Shown: in pieces, positions 50,931-60,459 of the stretch
Layout of the letters: the number at the start of each line of letters is the position of its first letter
Numbering within the stretch: the first letter of the stretch is position 1
NCBI GenBank assembly: GCA_947073645.1
Contig: CAMTMK010000011.1
Location: 1-64,000 of the forward strand
Direction: 5' to 3'
DNA from: an uncultured bacterium
GTDB lineage: Bacteria > Cyanobacteriota > Vampirovibrionia > Gastranaerophilales > Gastranaerophilaceae
DNA length: 64,000 nt
The notes under the pieces: generated by a model
The model's input: the letters and a program-made list of their open reading frames with translations, nothing else
Databases searched by the model: none
What the model was told of the DNA's origin: nothing
Translations under genes and position numbers: made by a program

Positions 50931-51061
50931 TCTATCTTCCTTTTCTTATTTTTATACAGAGTTACAACAATTTTAGCAAAAACATAAAAAAAAATAAATA
51001 ATATTGTTAAATTATATGGCAATGTAACAACCATAACTTAGTAAAATAAATAAGAAAAATC

Positions 51062-51093
51062 AAAAAAAAATAGGGTTTCAAACCCTATTTTTT
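51062..51093. terminator. Terminator hairpin
   Basis: aaaaaaatagggtttcaaaccctatttttt. Confidence 0.75.
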
Positions 51094-52056
51094 GTCAAAC
51101 ATTTGTTTTATGCCGTCAACGGAAGATAAAATTCCTGTTGCCTCATATGGCATATAAACGACTTTATTATTTTCTCCGCTTGTAATTGCTGTCATAGTCT
51201 CTAAATATTTCATAGCGATTAAGTATTTATCAGGCTGGCCTTTATCTGCCAGTGCGCCGATAATTCTTTGAATAGCTTCTTTTTCAGCATCAGCTTCAAT
51301 TATACGAGCTTGGGCAACACCTTCTGCTCTGAGGATTTCAGCTTGTTTTGCACCTTCTGCTGTTCTGATTGCAGCTTCTCTTTCACCCTCTGCATTTTTG
51401 ATTGCAGCTTCTTTAAGACCTTCGGCTTCAGTAATTCTTGCCTGTTTATCTCTGTCCGCTTTCATTAATTTATCCATTGAAGCTTGTATATCTGCCGGTG
51501 GAAAGATATCCTGAATTTCTACGCGGTTAACTTTTACACCCCATTTGTTTGTGGCTTCATCAAGAGTTGTTCTTAATTCATCGTTAATTTTTCCGCGAGA
51601 TGTTAAAGTTTCTTGCAAATCCATTTGACCAACAAGATTTCTCAATGTTGTTTGAGTTAATTTTTCAATTGCATCAGGAAGATTTTCGATTTCATAAACT
51701 GCACTTTTTGAATCAACGATTTGGAAATAAATTAATGCGTTGATTGTGATTGAAACGTTATCTTTTGTGATTACGTTCTGGCGCGGGAAATCGTACATTT
51801 GTTCGCGCAAGTCAATTCTGTCAACAGGTTTGGTGTAATAATAATTTCTGCCGTCCAAACCTTTTTGAGAAACTTTTTTCAAAATCCCGCGAGGTGCTTC
51901 CAATATCGGAAAAATAAAGTTAGGACCTGCTCTAAGAGTTTTTTCGTAGCGTCCCATTCTTTCTATAATAACTTCTTGTTGCTGTTGAACAATGATAATA
52001 CCTTTAAATACGTATACCAAAAGTCCAACAAGTAAAATCAATAGTAAAATATTCAT
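51085..52056 (-). CDS. SPFH/band-7 family protein (QmcA/stomatin-like)
   Basis: VVQQQQEVIIERMGRYEKTLRAGPNFIFPILE... type SPFH; AEGEREAAIRTAEGAKQAEILRAEG. Confidence 0.9.
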   Translation of the reverse strand: MNILLLILLVGLLVYVFKGIIIVQQQQEVIIERMGRYEKTLRAGPNFIFPILEAPRGILKKVSQKGLDGRNYYYTKPVDRIDLREQMYDFPRQNVITKDNVSITINALIYFQIVDSKSAVYEIENLPDAIEKLTQTTLRNLVGQMDLQETLTSRGKINDELRTTLDEATNKWGVKVNRVEIQDIFPPADIQASMDKLMKADRDKQARITEAEGLKEAAIKNAEGEREAAIRTAEGAKQAEILRAEGVAQARIIEADAEKEAIQRIIGALADKGQPDKYLIAMKYLETMTAITSGENNKVVYMPYEATGILSSVDGIKQMFDKK

Positions 52057-52057
52057 T

Positions 52058-52483
52058 TTATACCCTTTCCACTTGTAAAACTAAACTGTCGTAACCTGTA
52101 ATTTTAACTTCTGTACCGCATGGGATTTGTTCCTCACAATCAGTGCGTGCTTCCCATCTCTCGTCGTAAACAGTGATTGCTCCGTGAAACTTGTCAATTG
52201 GTTCAATAACTTTTACGATTTTACCGATATATTTTCCTTCCATGCCTGTCTGCTGTTCTTTTGTTTCTTTTCTGCGTAAAAGTATCGGACGAAGCAGAAG
52301 TATTGAAATTAAAGACAGCACAACAAAAATCAGTGTTAAAATAACCCAGTCTGTTATGAATAATGAAATAACTGCTGTTATAAAACCTGCAAATGCAAGG
52401 TTTAAGAAAAACATTGACGGTACAACCATTTCAAGTATTAAACATATAAGACCTGCGATTGTATAAAGTTCCCATAAAGTCAT
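52058..52483 (-). CDS. NfeD-family membrane protein
   Basis: N-terminal TMs plus OB-like C-terminal domain, paired with SPFH gene. Confidence 0.85.
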   Translation of the reverse strand: MTLWELYTIAGLICLILEMVVPSMFFLNLAFAGFITAVISLFITDWVILTLIFVVLSLISILLLRPILLRRKETKEQQTGMEGKYIGKIVKVIEPIDKFHGAITVYDERWEARTDCEEQIPCGTEVKITGYDSLVLQVERV

Positions 52484-52535
52484 ATTATACTCCTTTTAGT
52501 TGATTGTAGCATGTTTTTGAGGTATGGTCAACTGT

Positions 52536-53903
52536 ATGATTAACTTCAACAGTTCAATGCTAAAAAGATGGGTAGAAAAAAATACAGATTTTCTCACAGG
52601 TGCTCGAATTCAGAAAATTCAACAGCCGACTAGGCGGGATTTTGTTTTGGCTATTCGAAATAACGGTGAAACTCGAAAATTTTATATAAATATAAATCCG
52701 CAATATTATCATCTTTGCTTTATGACCAAAGAAAACGAAGCAAAGCGTTTAATTGAAATTCCTCAAAAACCGCCTATGTTTTGCATGCTCCTTCGTAAAT
52801 ATCTGGAAAATGCTGTGATTGCGCGTGTAAATCAGCCTCAGTATGAAAGAATTTTAGAGTTTTATGTTGAAACTTATAATGAATTATCCGAAAAAATTTA
52901 CCTTTGTCTTGCTATAGAACTTATGGGAAAACATTCCAATGTTATTTTGTATAACTATGATACAAATATTATTTTGGGCTGTGCTCATAATGTTGGAGCA
53001 GAAAAAAGTCGAGAACGTGAAATGGCAGGCGGGTTGCCGTATGTTTATCCTTCAGGACGTCCGAGCGGATGGTATGAAGGCGAAAGCGTAGAACAAATCG
53101 ATGATTATTACGCGCAAATTATTTATGATGATAAGGTTAAAAAGTTAAAGTCAGCTTGCAGTCAAATTGTTGCAAAGAAACTTAAAAAAGATGAAACCTC
53201 TTTAAAAAAAATGAGAGTAGATAAGAATTTTGATAAATATAGGCTTTATGGCGATTTGATTATGGCAAATCTCTATAATTGTCGGGATTATTCAAAATCC
53301 GTGACTTTATTTGATTATGAAAATAACAAAGAAATTTCAATAGAACTTGATGAAACAAAAACGCTGAAAGATAATGCGAATAGATTTTATAAACTTTACA
53401 ATAAAGGTAAAACTGCCTTTGAAAAGATTATTGAGCTTTCAGCAGTATTGAAAGAGAATATTCAATATTACCAGCAAATATTATATTCTTTAGAACTTGC
53501 ATCGGATATTGATGAACTATTAGAGATAAAATCGGAAATTGAGCCGGAAAAGGTTGAGAAAAATCATATGAAATCCCAGCTTGAACCTATTGATATAGAA
53601 GGTTGTAAGGTTTATATCGGCAAAAATAACAGACAAAATGACTTGATTGTTTCAAAGTTGTCGCGTGATGAAGATTATTGGTTTCATACTAAAGACTGTG
53701 CTGGTTCGCATGTGCTTTTAAAGTGTGATAATCCGTCAGACAAGCTTATTTTAGAATGTGCGAAACTTGCAAAACAATATTCGAAAGGCAGTTTATCTTC
53801 TAAAGTTGGAGTTATCTATACTAAACGTAAGTATCTTAAAAAACCTCCAAAAGCTAACTTGGGGTATGTAACTTATAAAAACGAACGGGAAATTATTTTG
53901 TAG
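52536..53903 (+). CDS. NFACT-family protein (RqcH/Rqc2-like)
   Basis: NFACT-N and NFACT-R: VGKNNRQND-like CKVYIGKNNRQNDLIVSK, DYWFHTKDCAGSHVLL. Confidence 0.85.
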   Translation: MINFNSSMLKRWVEKNTDFLTGARIQKIQQPTRRDFVLAIRNNGETRKFYININPQYYHLCFMTKENEAKRLIEIPQKPPMFCMLLRKYLENAVIARVNQPQYERILEFYVETYNELSEKIYLCLAIELMGKHSNVILYNYDTNIILGCAHNVGAEKSREREMAGGLPYVYPSGRPSGWYEGESVEQIDDYYAQIIYDDKVKKLKSACSQIVAKKLKKDETSLKKMRVDKNFDKYRLYGDLIMANLYNCRDYSKSVTLFDYENNKEISIELDETKTLKDNANRFYKLYNKGKTAFEKIIELSAVLKENIQYYQQILYSLELASDIDELLEIKSEIEPEKVEKNHMKSQLEPIDIEGCKVYIGKNNRQNDLIVSKLSRDEDYWFHTKDCAGSHVLLKCDNPSDKLILECAKLAKQYSKGSLSSKVGVIYTKRKYLKKPPKANLGYVTYKNEREIIL

Positions 53904-54126
53904 TTTGTTTATATCCTGCAAGTTCGTCAAGTGTTATTTGAAAAACTTGTGCAAGTTTTATAAAGTTTTTCAGTCCTACATTTATTTTACCGTTTTCTAT
54001 GCGGGCAATATGTTCTCGACTGCAATCTATAATTTCAGCAAGCTGTTCTTGAGATAAACCTAAACGTTTACGGTTTTCACGAATTCTGTTACGGATTTGT
54101 AAATTATAATTTTCGAACTCTTGCAT
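53893..54126 (-). CDS. XRE-family HTH regulator, divergent from pilin-like gene
   Basis: IRNRIRENRKRLGLSQEQLAEIIDCSREHIARIENGKINVGLKNFIKLAQVFQITLDEL. Confidence 0.9.
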   Translation of the reverse strand: MQEFENYNLQIRNRIRENRKRLGLSQEQLAEIIDCSREHIARIENGKINVGLKNFIKLAQVFQITLDELAGYKQTTK

Positions 54127-54160
54127 AATAAAGATTATAGATTTATGATTTGGATAATTC

Positions 54161-54178
54161 TGTGATTAATTAATCACA
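54161..54178. promoter_or_regulatory. Perfect 18-bp palindrome, candidate XRE operator
   Basis: TGTGATTAATTAATCACA, between divergent XRE and pilin genes; GATAAT (-10-like) at 54153-54158. Confidence 0.75.
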
Positions 54179-54202
54179 TATTTGTAAAATGAAAGGCTTG
54201 TT

Positions 54203-54853
54203 ATGAAATTTTTTGGTTTTACGTTGGCGGAAGTTTTGATTACTCTTGGTATTATTGGGCTTGTTGCTGCGTTATTAATTCCGTCTGCAATAGAAAATGC
54301 GCAAAAACGTATTGTTTTAAATCAATATAAAGCTTTTTACAGAGATTTTACCAATGCTGTAGATTTGTTTATGCAGGATAACAGTATCAGCAGTTTTGCG
54401 GAAACTCCTATGGGTAATACAGCTCTATCGTTAAATGAAAGAAAAGTATATTTTATTAATAATTTTTTGAAAAAATATATTTCAGGCAATACTGGTGATT
54501 TTCCTACTATCAGGGAAAAATATATGACCAAAAATAGCAATATCTATAGTATGAAATCTGATTATCTTACTTCAAAAGGTGCTGCGATTAAGATTGATGA
54601 CAGTATGTGGAATTCTTTGTTTACTGTTTATTTTGATGTTAACGGTAACAAAGGTCCAAATAAAGTGGGTACTGATGCTTTTCGTTTTTATTTTTATCCA
54701 AATAGTTCGAGCCCGCAAGGAGCTTATCAAAGAACAAAAGATTGGGATTGCAGTAATTGCGGTGATTGCTGCCGTCCTGATTTAAATCCTGGTGCATCAG
54801 GCTGGGGCTGCTGGCAAAGGATTATTCAAGACAGCTGGCAAATAAATTATTGA
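54203..54853 (+). CDS. Type IV pilin-like protein without poly-G tract
   Basis: MKFFGFTLAEVLITLGIIGLVAALLIPSAIENAQKR; C-terminal IIQDSWQINY. Confidence 0.85.
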   Translation: MKFFGFTLAEVLITLGIIGLVAALLIPSAIENAQKRIVLNQYKAFYRDFTNAVDLFMQDNSISSFAETPMGNTALSLNERKVYFINNFLKKYISGNTGDFPTIREKYMTKNSNIYSMKSDYLTSKGAAIKIDDSMWNSLFTVYFDVNGNKGPNKVGTDAFRFYFYPNSSSPQGAYQRTKDWDCSNCGDCCRPDLNPGASGWGCWQRIIQDSWQINY

Positions 54854-54869
54854 TGTGTATAATTAATTT

Positions 54870-56096
54870 ATGGACAAATTGGACGAAAATTTTGACATAT
54901 CCGATAATATTGATATGGCTCGAAAAAATATTATTGCACTTGTTGATTGCGATTCGTTTTTTGTTTCCTGTGAACAGTCTGTTAATCCTGACTTGAAAGG
55001 AAAACCCGTATGTGTTATGTCAGGACGCGGTCAGTGTGTAATTTCGCGTTCTAAGGAGGCTAAAAAACTTGGTATAAGAATGGGCATGCCTTATTTTCAG
55101 ATAGAAGGAAGTATGAAAAAAGCAATTTTTATTAATGCCAATCATGAACTTTATTCTGAAATTTCTAAAAAAGTTATGGCTGTGTTGAAAACTTTCAGTC
55201 CGCTTGTTGAAGTTTATTCTATTGATGAAGCTTTTGTTGATTTGACAGGTTTAGAACGTTTATATAAACGGAATTATCTTGAAATTGCTCAAATGATACG
55301 GGAAAAAGTTAAGGAAGAAGCAGATATTCCGGTATCAATCGGAGTAAGTTCATCAAAATCACTTGCAAAACTTGCCTCGGACAAAGCTAAAAAACTTGAG
55401 GAAGGTGTATTTTTAATCGGGGCAAGAAAAATTATTCCGCTTTTGCAGAAAACCGGTATTGATGAAATTTGGGGAATAGGAAGAAATTTATCTTTAATGC
55501 TTAGAAAGCATGGGATTTTAACGGCTTATGAACTTGTTTCTCAGGATGATTTGTGGCTGGATAAGCAAATAGGTATCCGCGGATTGGAGATGAAGCATGA
55601 ACTTTTGGGTGAAATGATTTCGCCTGTATCAGATGAGGTAAAACTTCCAAAATCTATTCAAAAAACTTGCGCACTTGCAAAGTTTACATCTGACAAAGAT
55701 TATTTGAAAAATTCATTGAATTACCATATTCATCGTGCATGTGTAAAACTTCGTAAAATAAATGCCAAATGTAAGGGTGTAAGTATATTTTTGCGGACTA
55801 AGGATTTTAAAGTGTATTGTGAAAAGAAAGTTTTGAATGCAGGATGTGATTTTGAATTGGAAATTTCAGATATTATTTTTGAACTTCTTGATAAAGTTTA
55901 TAATCCTAATATTTTGTATCGCAGTACAGGAGTAATATTAGATACATTTGTGTTAAACAGTGAGGAACAAATGTCTTTATTTGCAGATATTAGTGTGGAT
56001 AATAAAAAAGAAAAACTTTCCAAATGCTTTGATAAGCTTGAACAAAAATTTGGTAAAGATATTATTCAGACCGGTTTTATAAAAAAAGATGTTTAA
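54870..56096 (+). CDS. Y-family DNA polymerase (UmuC/DinB-like)
   Basis: IALVDCDSFFVSCEQSVNPDLKGKPVCVMS, VEVYSIDEAFVDLTG, VSIGVSSSKSLAKLASDKAK. Confidence 0.92.
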   Translation: MDKLDENFDISDNIDMARKNIIALVDCDSFFVSCEQSVNPDLKGKPVCVMSGRGQCVISRSKEAKKLGIRMGMPYFQIEGSMKKAIFINANHELYSEISKKVMAVLKTFSPLVEVYSIDEAFVDLTGLERLYKRNYLEIAQMIREKVKEEADIPVSIGVSSSKSLAKLASDKAKKLEEGVFLIGARKIIPLLQKTGIDEIWGIGRNLSLMLRKHGILTAYELVSQDDLWLDKQIGIRGLEMKHELLGEMISPVSDEVKLPKSIQKTCALAKFTSDKDYLKNSLNYHIHRACVKLRKINAKCKGVSIFLRTKDFKVYCEKKVLNAGCDFELEISDIIFELLDKVYNPNILYRSTGVILDTFVLNSEEQMSLFADISVDNKKEKLSKCFDKLEQKFGKDIIQTGFIKKDV

Positions 56097-56123
56097 AAAA
56101 AGCTCCCTTTTGGGAGCTCTTTT
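56095..56123 (+). terminator. Rho-independent terminator
   Basis: agctcccttttgggagctctttt. Confidence 0.7.
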
Positions 56124-56176
56124 GTCAAGATGATTTTTAAAGTTTGTACAAAACCCAGTGGGCTACGTGCGTAGCA

Positions 56177-57319
56177 CTATTCGTAAATCCAACCGTTTGT
56201 TAAATCAACTTTTATAGGTTTCAAAAGTTTGATATAAACAGTATCTTCAGGGCTTACATCAAGTTGTTCGCCTTTAAATACAAATCTCACAAATTTCATA
56301 AACCAGTTTCTGTCTTTTGATATTTCACAAACGCCGTTGAATGATACAGTTTGGTCGTTTGTTGTTGTAATTAATGAATTATCAAATACTAAAACTCCGT
56401 TTCTTATAAACCATTTGCCTTTTCTAACGTCAAGCATTTGACCTTTTAGATTTGCCCCTTTTCTGATAAGTATAAATTTTTCGGGTGTAACATAGTTTTC
56501 AGGTGCAATTGCAGTAAAAATTTCACCTGATTGAGAAGATTGTGAGCTTGCATAATTGCTTAATTTTGCCGGAACTAGAGTGCCAGCAGGAATTATTCCT
56601 ACACTGCCTTGAACAACAGCATTTTCAATGACATATCCTTCGCCTACTTTCTTTCTCATTGCTTCCGCCAGTTTAGCGTTAGGATTTAATTTCGCCTGTT
56701 CCATCATATCAAATAAAATAGATGCAACTTCTGCTCTTGTTGCAGGTCTTTCTGCATCAATTTTGTTATTTGCTGAAGGCATAGTTACAAGCATGTCTAA
56801 TATTTCTGCTTTACCGGCAGGTATTACGAACCATTCTGGAACTTCATCTACATCAATAAATTTGTTTGATAAAACTTCTTTGGCTTTCATTGTACTGATT
56901 TGTTCTGTAGTTAGAGCATTAACCGCGACAGAAATGGATTCAGCTCTTGTTACAGTATCAGCAGGTCTGAAAATATCTCCTTCCTGCGGGCATGAAATTA
57001 AATCAAAGTATAATGATTTTTGAATTGCATCATATGCCCAGAAAGTCGGGTCAATATCTGTAAAGTTTACCGGTTGTGCAACGGTTGTATGTTCCTGACC
57101 TAAAGCTTTAATTGCCATAGATGCAAATTCAGCACGTGTGACATTTTCATCAGGCATGAAAGTTCCGTCAGGATAACCTACAATTACGCCCTGTTCTGTT
57201 AATTCGTTAATTTGTTTAAAAGCCCAATGCTCCTGTGTGACATCAGGATAAGCAAATGCAGGTGCAATAAGTGTAACACCAATTGCCAATGATAAACACA
57301 TTTTTAATAAATTTTTCAT
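56177..57319 (-). CDS. S-layer homology (SLH) domain protein
   Basis: Signal MKNLLKMCLSLAIGVTLIAPAFA; SLH repeats FPDVTQEHWAFKQINELTEQGVIVGYPDGTFMPDENVTRAEFASM. Confidence 0.88.
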   Translation of the reverse strand: MKNLLKMCLSLAIGVTLIAPAFAYPDVTQEHWAFKQINELTEQGVIVGYPDGTFMPDENVTRAEFASMAIKALGQEHTTVAQPVNFTDIDPTFWAYDAIQKSLYFDLISCPQEGDIFRPADTVTRAESISVAVNALTTEQISTMKAKEVLSNKFIDVDEVPEWFVIPAGKAEILDMLVTMPSANNKIDAERPATRAEVASILFDMMEQAKLNPNAKLAEAMRKKVGEGYVIENAVVQGSVGIIPAGTLVPAKLSNYASSQSSQSGEIFTAIAPENYVTPEKFILIRKGANLKGQMLDVRKGKWFIRNGVLVFDNSLITTTNDQTVSFNGVCEISKDRNWFMKFVRFVFKGEQLDVSPEDTVYIKLLKPIKVDLTNGWIYE

Positions 57320-57444
57320 ATCCACTCTCCTATACTCATTCACATGGTACAGGTAAAATGTGATTACGGCAATAATCTTAACAATTTTGTAAAATTTTAT
57401 TAACTATATTAGCAAATTTTTTTATTTTGGCGTTTAAACAAAAT

Positions 57445-59028
57445 ATGCAAATAAACTATAGTTTATTTGGTTCTGTATATTCATACAGAACCAAAAATTC
57501 CTCAAAGCAAAATATTAATAAAAGTTATCTCTCTGCTCCAATTGAAGATACTGTATCTTTTAGCGGTATTACAAAAAAAATGAAAAAACACACTTATATC
57601 GACGGTCAGAGAGATATTAAAAAGATTATCGATGAACGAGGCGATAAAAACCTTATAGTAGGTCAATTACCGCCTTTTATGATTGAAAAACTTCCAAAAG
57701 AAAACAGAAAAGAAGCTATTATGGATATCTATAATACCTTCTCGGAAATAACTGAAGAACTTAGATATTTTGATGATGAAAAAGTTGATTTATCAAAAGC
57801 AGGTGCAATAGATGAAATAACCAAGAGACGCTGCAAATCTACAGCCGAAAAGTTTGAAAATGTTATGAAAAAATATAATTTTGTCGGCAAATGGGATGAT
57901 TGTGATATTGAATATCTGGGTAAAGGCGGTAAGGGGGCTGCATATAAACTTGTCGGTTTAAGAGATTTTTCTGATAAAAACGAAGATGAATTTGTTATAA
58001 AAGTTTTTCATGTAGTAGAAGGTAGAAATTGGCAATATTCAAAAAGTCATGGATGTTATGCCGAAATTAACAGTGCTCAATACTGGATAAATAATGTTGG
58101 TACAGACACAAATCGTGGTAAATTTTTCTGGGGCGATATGCGTTCCGGATACATGATTAATAAGTTTGTTGATGAAGATGTAAGGCTGCCTAAACGTACT
58201 ATTGACCCTTATGAATTTGGATTGAAATGTACTGATGAAGATGCCGCTAAAAAACATAATGTATGCAAAGGCTACAGTTATGACTGGGGCGGAGTGCGTG
58301 TCGTTAACAGGCTTAAAAACGGTGATAAATATGCAAGAACTGTATTAAATGATATTAAAAATACTCCTGAGGTATATCGTTCTTTAAAATGGGAAAAAAT
58401 TATGTCCAAAAAAGACGGTAACTCTGATAGCAGGCAGGCAGGGCTCGCAATGAGTATTAAGTATATGGATAATAAAACTCATTATTTTGATAGATGTTTA
58501 GCTTTAAATAAACCAAAAGTAAATCAGGGTTTAGCTTATGCGTTGAAATATCTTCCATACAACGAAGCTGTAAAATATTTTGAGAAACTTGTTCAAACAG
58601 ATGATTCAATAACACAGGTTATTCTTTTTAACGAAATTCCACTGCTTGCAATGCGGCATAGAGATGATAATTTAAAAGATGACCTTCAAACAAGACGTTC
58701 AGAAATTCTTTGTACGCGCGTAAAGGCATATTATGATATTGCAGAAAAGTATGCTAAACCTGATACAATAGAGCATTTGGCAAGTTTCTTACATCTTTTG
58801 CCTAAAGAAAATTTTAAACCATACTATAGAAGATTAGCCAGAATACAGAATGATGATTTGCATGACAGAATGATTTATAAATTTTCTAATGTAGATAGAG
58901 AAAACCATTTCTTTGTACTAAAACAACTTTCAAGAAATGTTCGTAATGAAAAACTAAAACAACAAGTGCGTGAACATTTTTGTTATGTAAATGAAGAACA
59001 GCGCGAAAAACTTGAAAATGTACAATGA
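57445..59028 (+). CDS. Protein-kinase-like protein with N-terminal tag, unknown role
   Basis: LGKGGKGAAYKLV...DEFVIKVFH...CYAEINSAQ (Gly loop, VxIK Lys, helix-C Glu pattern); N-terminus ...IEDTVSFSGITKK. Confidence 0.45.
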   Translation: MQINYSLFGSVYSYRTKNSSKQNINKSYLSAPIEDTVSFSGITKKMKKHTYIDGQRDIKKIIDERGDKNLIVGQLPPFMIEKLPKENRKEAIMDIYNTFSEITEELRYFDDEKVDLSKAGAIDEITKRRCKSTAEKFENVMKKYNFVGKWDDCDIEYLGKGGKGAAYKLVGLRDFSDKNEDEFVIKVFHVVEGRNWQYSKSHGCYAEINSAQYWINNVGTDTNRGKFFWGDMRSGYMINKFVDEDVRLPKRTIDPYEFGLKCTDEDAAKKHNVCKGYSYDWGGVRVVNRLKNGDKYARTVLNDIKNTPEVYRSLKWEKIMSKKDGNSDSRQAGLAMSIKYMDNKTHYFDRCLALNKPKVNQGLAYALKYLPYNEAVKYFEKLVQTDDSITQVILFNEIPLLAMRHRDDNLKDDLQTRRSEILCTRVKAYYDIAEKYAKPDTIEHLASFLHLLPKENFKPYYRRLARIQNDDLHDRMIYKFSNVDRENHFFVLKQLSRNVRNEKLKQQVREHFCYVNEEQREKLENVQ

Positions 59029-59187
59029 CACTTCAAATGCGAAACAGTAACACCTCAAATGCGAAATTTGGAAGAGTTCCGCCTCTAATATATTTAACAT
59101 ATCTACATAATCAGACTATTATTACGCAAAAATAATAATGTTTATGTTTTGTATGATATAAGTGTGTAAATTCATAGGTATATAAGC

Positions 59188-59868
59188 ATGTCAAATATTG
59201 AAAAAGTAAATTTATCAGGTACAAATCAAATTCGTTTTATGGCGCAACCTAAAAACAGTAGTGAATCAAAAGAATCATCTGTGAAAAAATATTTTACAGC
59301 ACCTAATGTTATATTAGGTTCCCTTGCTACAATTGGGGTTTTAGGAATGGCAGATGTTCTTATTTGTAAAGGTAAACATTTGAACAAGATTACAGGTAAA
59401 GGTAAAGAACTTGAAGAAGCACTTTCAAGAGCAACAACTGCAGAAACTAAATTAAAAGGTACTGAAGCTAAATTAGAAGAGATTTTGGCATCATCAGGTA
59501 AAGATGCTGAAGAAATAAAAGCATTGAAAGAAAAACTTGCTCAACTTGAAACTAAAATAAGACCAGGGGGCATTGAAGAAACATTGCTGAAAAAATTCCA
59601 AAGTCTATATATTGAGTGTGAGGATTTTGGACCAGAAGCAACTAAATATATAAGAACGGAATTGGATAAAACATTAAAAATGCATGGTTGTAAATTTGTT
59701 GAGCCTACTAGTTTGAAATATAAGAGCTTCTCTGACCCTGAATTTAGTAGACTTTATTCTTATGAACGTGCAGCTATAAGTGATATTGATGTCACTGCTC
59801 ATGCAATAGTTGATCGCAATAATAACGTTGTACTGAAAGGACATTGTTTCGTACCAGAAACAATATAG
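59188..59868 (+). CDS. Hypothetical protein with one TM and coiled coil
   Basis: MSNIEKVNLSGTNQIRFMAQ...VILGSLATIGVLGMADVLI...coiled coil. Confidence 0.6.
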   Translation: MSNIEKVNLSGTNQIRFMAQPKNSSESKESSVKKYFTAPNVILGSLATIGVLGMADVLICKGKHLNKITGKGKELEEALSRATTAETKLKGTEAKLEEILASSGKDAEEIKALKEKLAQLETKIRPGGIEETLLKKFQSLYIECEDFGPEATKYIRTELDKTLKMHGCKFVEPTSLKYKSFSDPEFSRLYSYERAAISDIDVTAHAIVDRNNNVVLKGHCFVPETI

Positions 59869-60259
59869 CATAAAGAACTTAATTGTTATCTTGCATAAAA
59901 CTTCCGACTTTTTTGCAAAAATTTCCGACTAAAATTTCAAAAGTCCTGTACCAAAATTCGCATTTTAACCGCACAAGATTTAAACCCCCTCTAAATTTCC
60001 GCTATATTTAGGTTTTAAGACAACTGTCCAAACTCGGACAAATTTGGACAGCTCGTGGACTTTTGAGGACAGTTCAAATTCGAAATTTGGAAGAGTTCCT
60101 ACAGGTAATTCCCAAACACACAGGGCTATACCGCCGATTCCGCATTTTAACCGTACATTCTTGAAATGTCCGTCATAATACAGGAAAAATAATGCAAAAT
60201 ATATCGTAAAGCCAATTACATAATAAAAAAGACTGAAACCTAAGTTCAGTCTTTTTTTA

Positions 60260-60345
60260 TGGTGGGCAAGGGTGGATTCGAACCACCGTAGTCTCGCGAC
60301 GGCAGATTTACAGTCTGCTCCCTTTAGCCACTCGGGCACCTACCC
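60260..60345 (-). tRNA. tRNA-Tyr (GTA), CCA encoded
   Basis: GGGTAGGTGCCCGAGTGGCTAAAGGGAGCAGACTGTAAATCTGCCGTC...GGTGGTTCGAATCCACCCTTGCCCACCA; class II variable arm. Confidence 0.95.
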
Positions 60346-60373
60346 ATATTAACTTTTCAACTGAGTTCAAAAT

Positions 60374-60445
60374 TGCCCTTGACGAGATTTGAACTCGTGG
60401 CCTCTCCCTTACCAAGGGAGTGCGCTACCCCTGCGCCACAAGGGC
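60374..60445 (-). tRNA. tRNA-Thr (GGT)
   Basis: GCCCTTGTGGCGCAGGGGTAGCGCACTCCCTTGGTAAGGGAGAGGCCACGAGTTCAAATCTCGTCAAGGGCA. Confidence 0.93.
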
Positions 60446-60459
60446 TTGCTTTAAAAAAT

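Noticed and set aside
50985-51070. A-rich homopolymers near 50985 and 51062
   Set aside because: Intergenic A-runs in an AT-rich genome and part of a terminator; no coding context.
56150-56178. Hairpin GCTACG-tg-CGTAGC just after the SLH gene stop
   Set aside because: Short, no T-run on the transcribed side; could be a weak 3' structure but not enough to call.
59980-60339. 119-aa minus-strand ORF starting MPEWLKGADCKSAVARLRWFESTLAHH
   Set aside because: The N-terminal part is read through tRNA-Tyr on the same strand; this is a familiar spurious translation of tRNA genes.
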